A stretch of 6,610 bases of DNA, taken from assembly GCA_023405875.1 (NCBI GenBank), contig JAEXXN010000455.1:1-6610 (forward strand). Reading direction: 5' to 3'. The notes below the pieces were generated by a model that had not been told where the DNA came from, searched no databases, and was given only the letters and a program-made list of their open reading frames with translations. Below, in pieces: positions 6,518-6,610 of the stretch. The DNA comes from Bacillota bacterium. Lineage in GTDB: Bacteria; Bacillota; Clostridia; Lutisporales; Lutisporaceae. A program made the translations under genes and the position numbers. Every line of letters starts with the position of its first letter. The stretch's first letter is position 1.

Positions 6518-6610
6518 TATAATTGCCGTAGGGGAGTTGCTCATTGACTTTACCCCTGTAAAAAATGAACAGGGAAGTTTTTTCAAACAAAATCCCGGGG
6601 GGGCACCCTG
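6510..6610 (+). CDS. PfkB-family sugar kinase, fructokinase-like (3' end outside window)
   Basis: Only the first 33 residues are visible. They read MFDIIAVGELLIDFTP (1-16) and then NPGGAP (28-33). The order DIIAVGE-LLIDF, a short variable stretch, then NPGGAP is the N-terminal sugar-binding signature of fructokinase-type PfkB kinases. The next codon begins TG, consistent with the GGAPCN variant common in fructokinases. ATG 6510 is preceded by GGGGG (6499-6503), 6 nt upstream, inside the end of the isomerase gene, and overlaps it by 8 nt. The kinase would phosphorylate a ketose such as fructose with ATP. The truncation prevents checking the C-terminal catalytic Asp motif, and other PfkB specificities remain possible. 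Confidence 0.88.
   Translation, partial: MFDIIAVGELLIDFTPVKNEQGSFFKQNPGGAP

Overview
The window looks like a chromosomal segment from a Gram-positive, probably clostridial (Bacillota) bacterium. The signs are strong purine-rich Shine-Dalgarno sequences at most starts, likely use of TTG as a start codon, heavy use of AGG/AGA for Arg and ATA for Ile, a Firmicutes-style ROK repressor, a classic SigA-type promoter and an intrinsic terminator. All genes lie on the + strand. I see no RNA genes, insertion sequences, phage genes or CRISPR array.

Layout: (1) 1-693 is the 3' part of a membrane-anchored TPM-domain protein with a duplicated Ser/His/Gly-rich tail. It does not obviously belong to the sugar genes. 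(2) 751-1929 is a ROK-family transcriptional repressor with an N-terminal winged helix and a sugar-binding domain that has lost the kinase catalytic Asp. (3) 1967-4966 is a full-length, cytoplasmic LacZ-type GH2 beta-galactosidase, 37 nt after the repressor and probably co-transcribed with it. The unit closes with a strong intrinsic terminator at 4997-5042. (4) A new transcription unit begins immediately, its -35 box at 5041 overlapping the end of the terminator. It has a near-consensus promoter and a 29-bp imperfect palindrome placed over the predicted transcription start, an attractive repressor operator. It carries an unrecognised 177-aa protein (5125-5658), a D-lyxose/D-mannose ketol-isomerase (5819-6517) and the start of a PfkB-family sugar kinase resembling fructokinase (6510 to the window end).

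Functional reading: this is a carbohydrate-use locus. The beta-galactosidase would release galactose from a beta-galactoside. The isomerase would turn D-mannose into D-fructose (or D-lyxose into D-xylulose), and the kinase would phosphorylate the ketose for glycolysis. The ROK protein is the natural candidate for control of both units. That link, and any shared substrate such as a Gal-Man or Gal-Fru disaccharide, is inference.

The points most worth a second look are the operator-like palindrome, the unrecognised protein that leads the isomerase-kinase operon, and the 160-bp gap between it and the isomerase gene, which contains a long hairpin with competing arms. I found nothing that amounts to a clearly new system.
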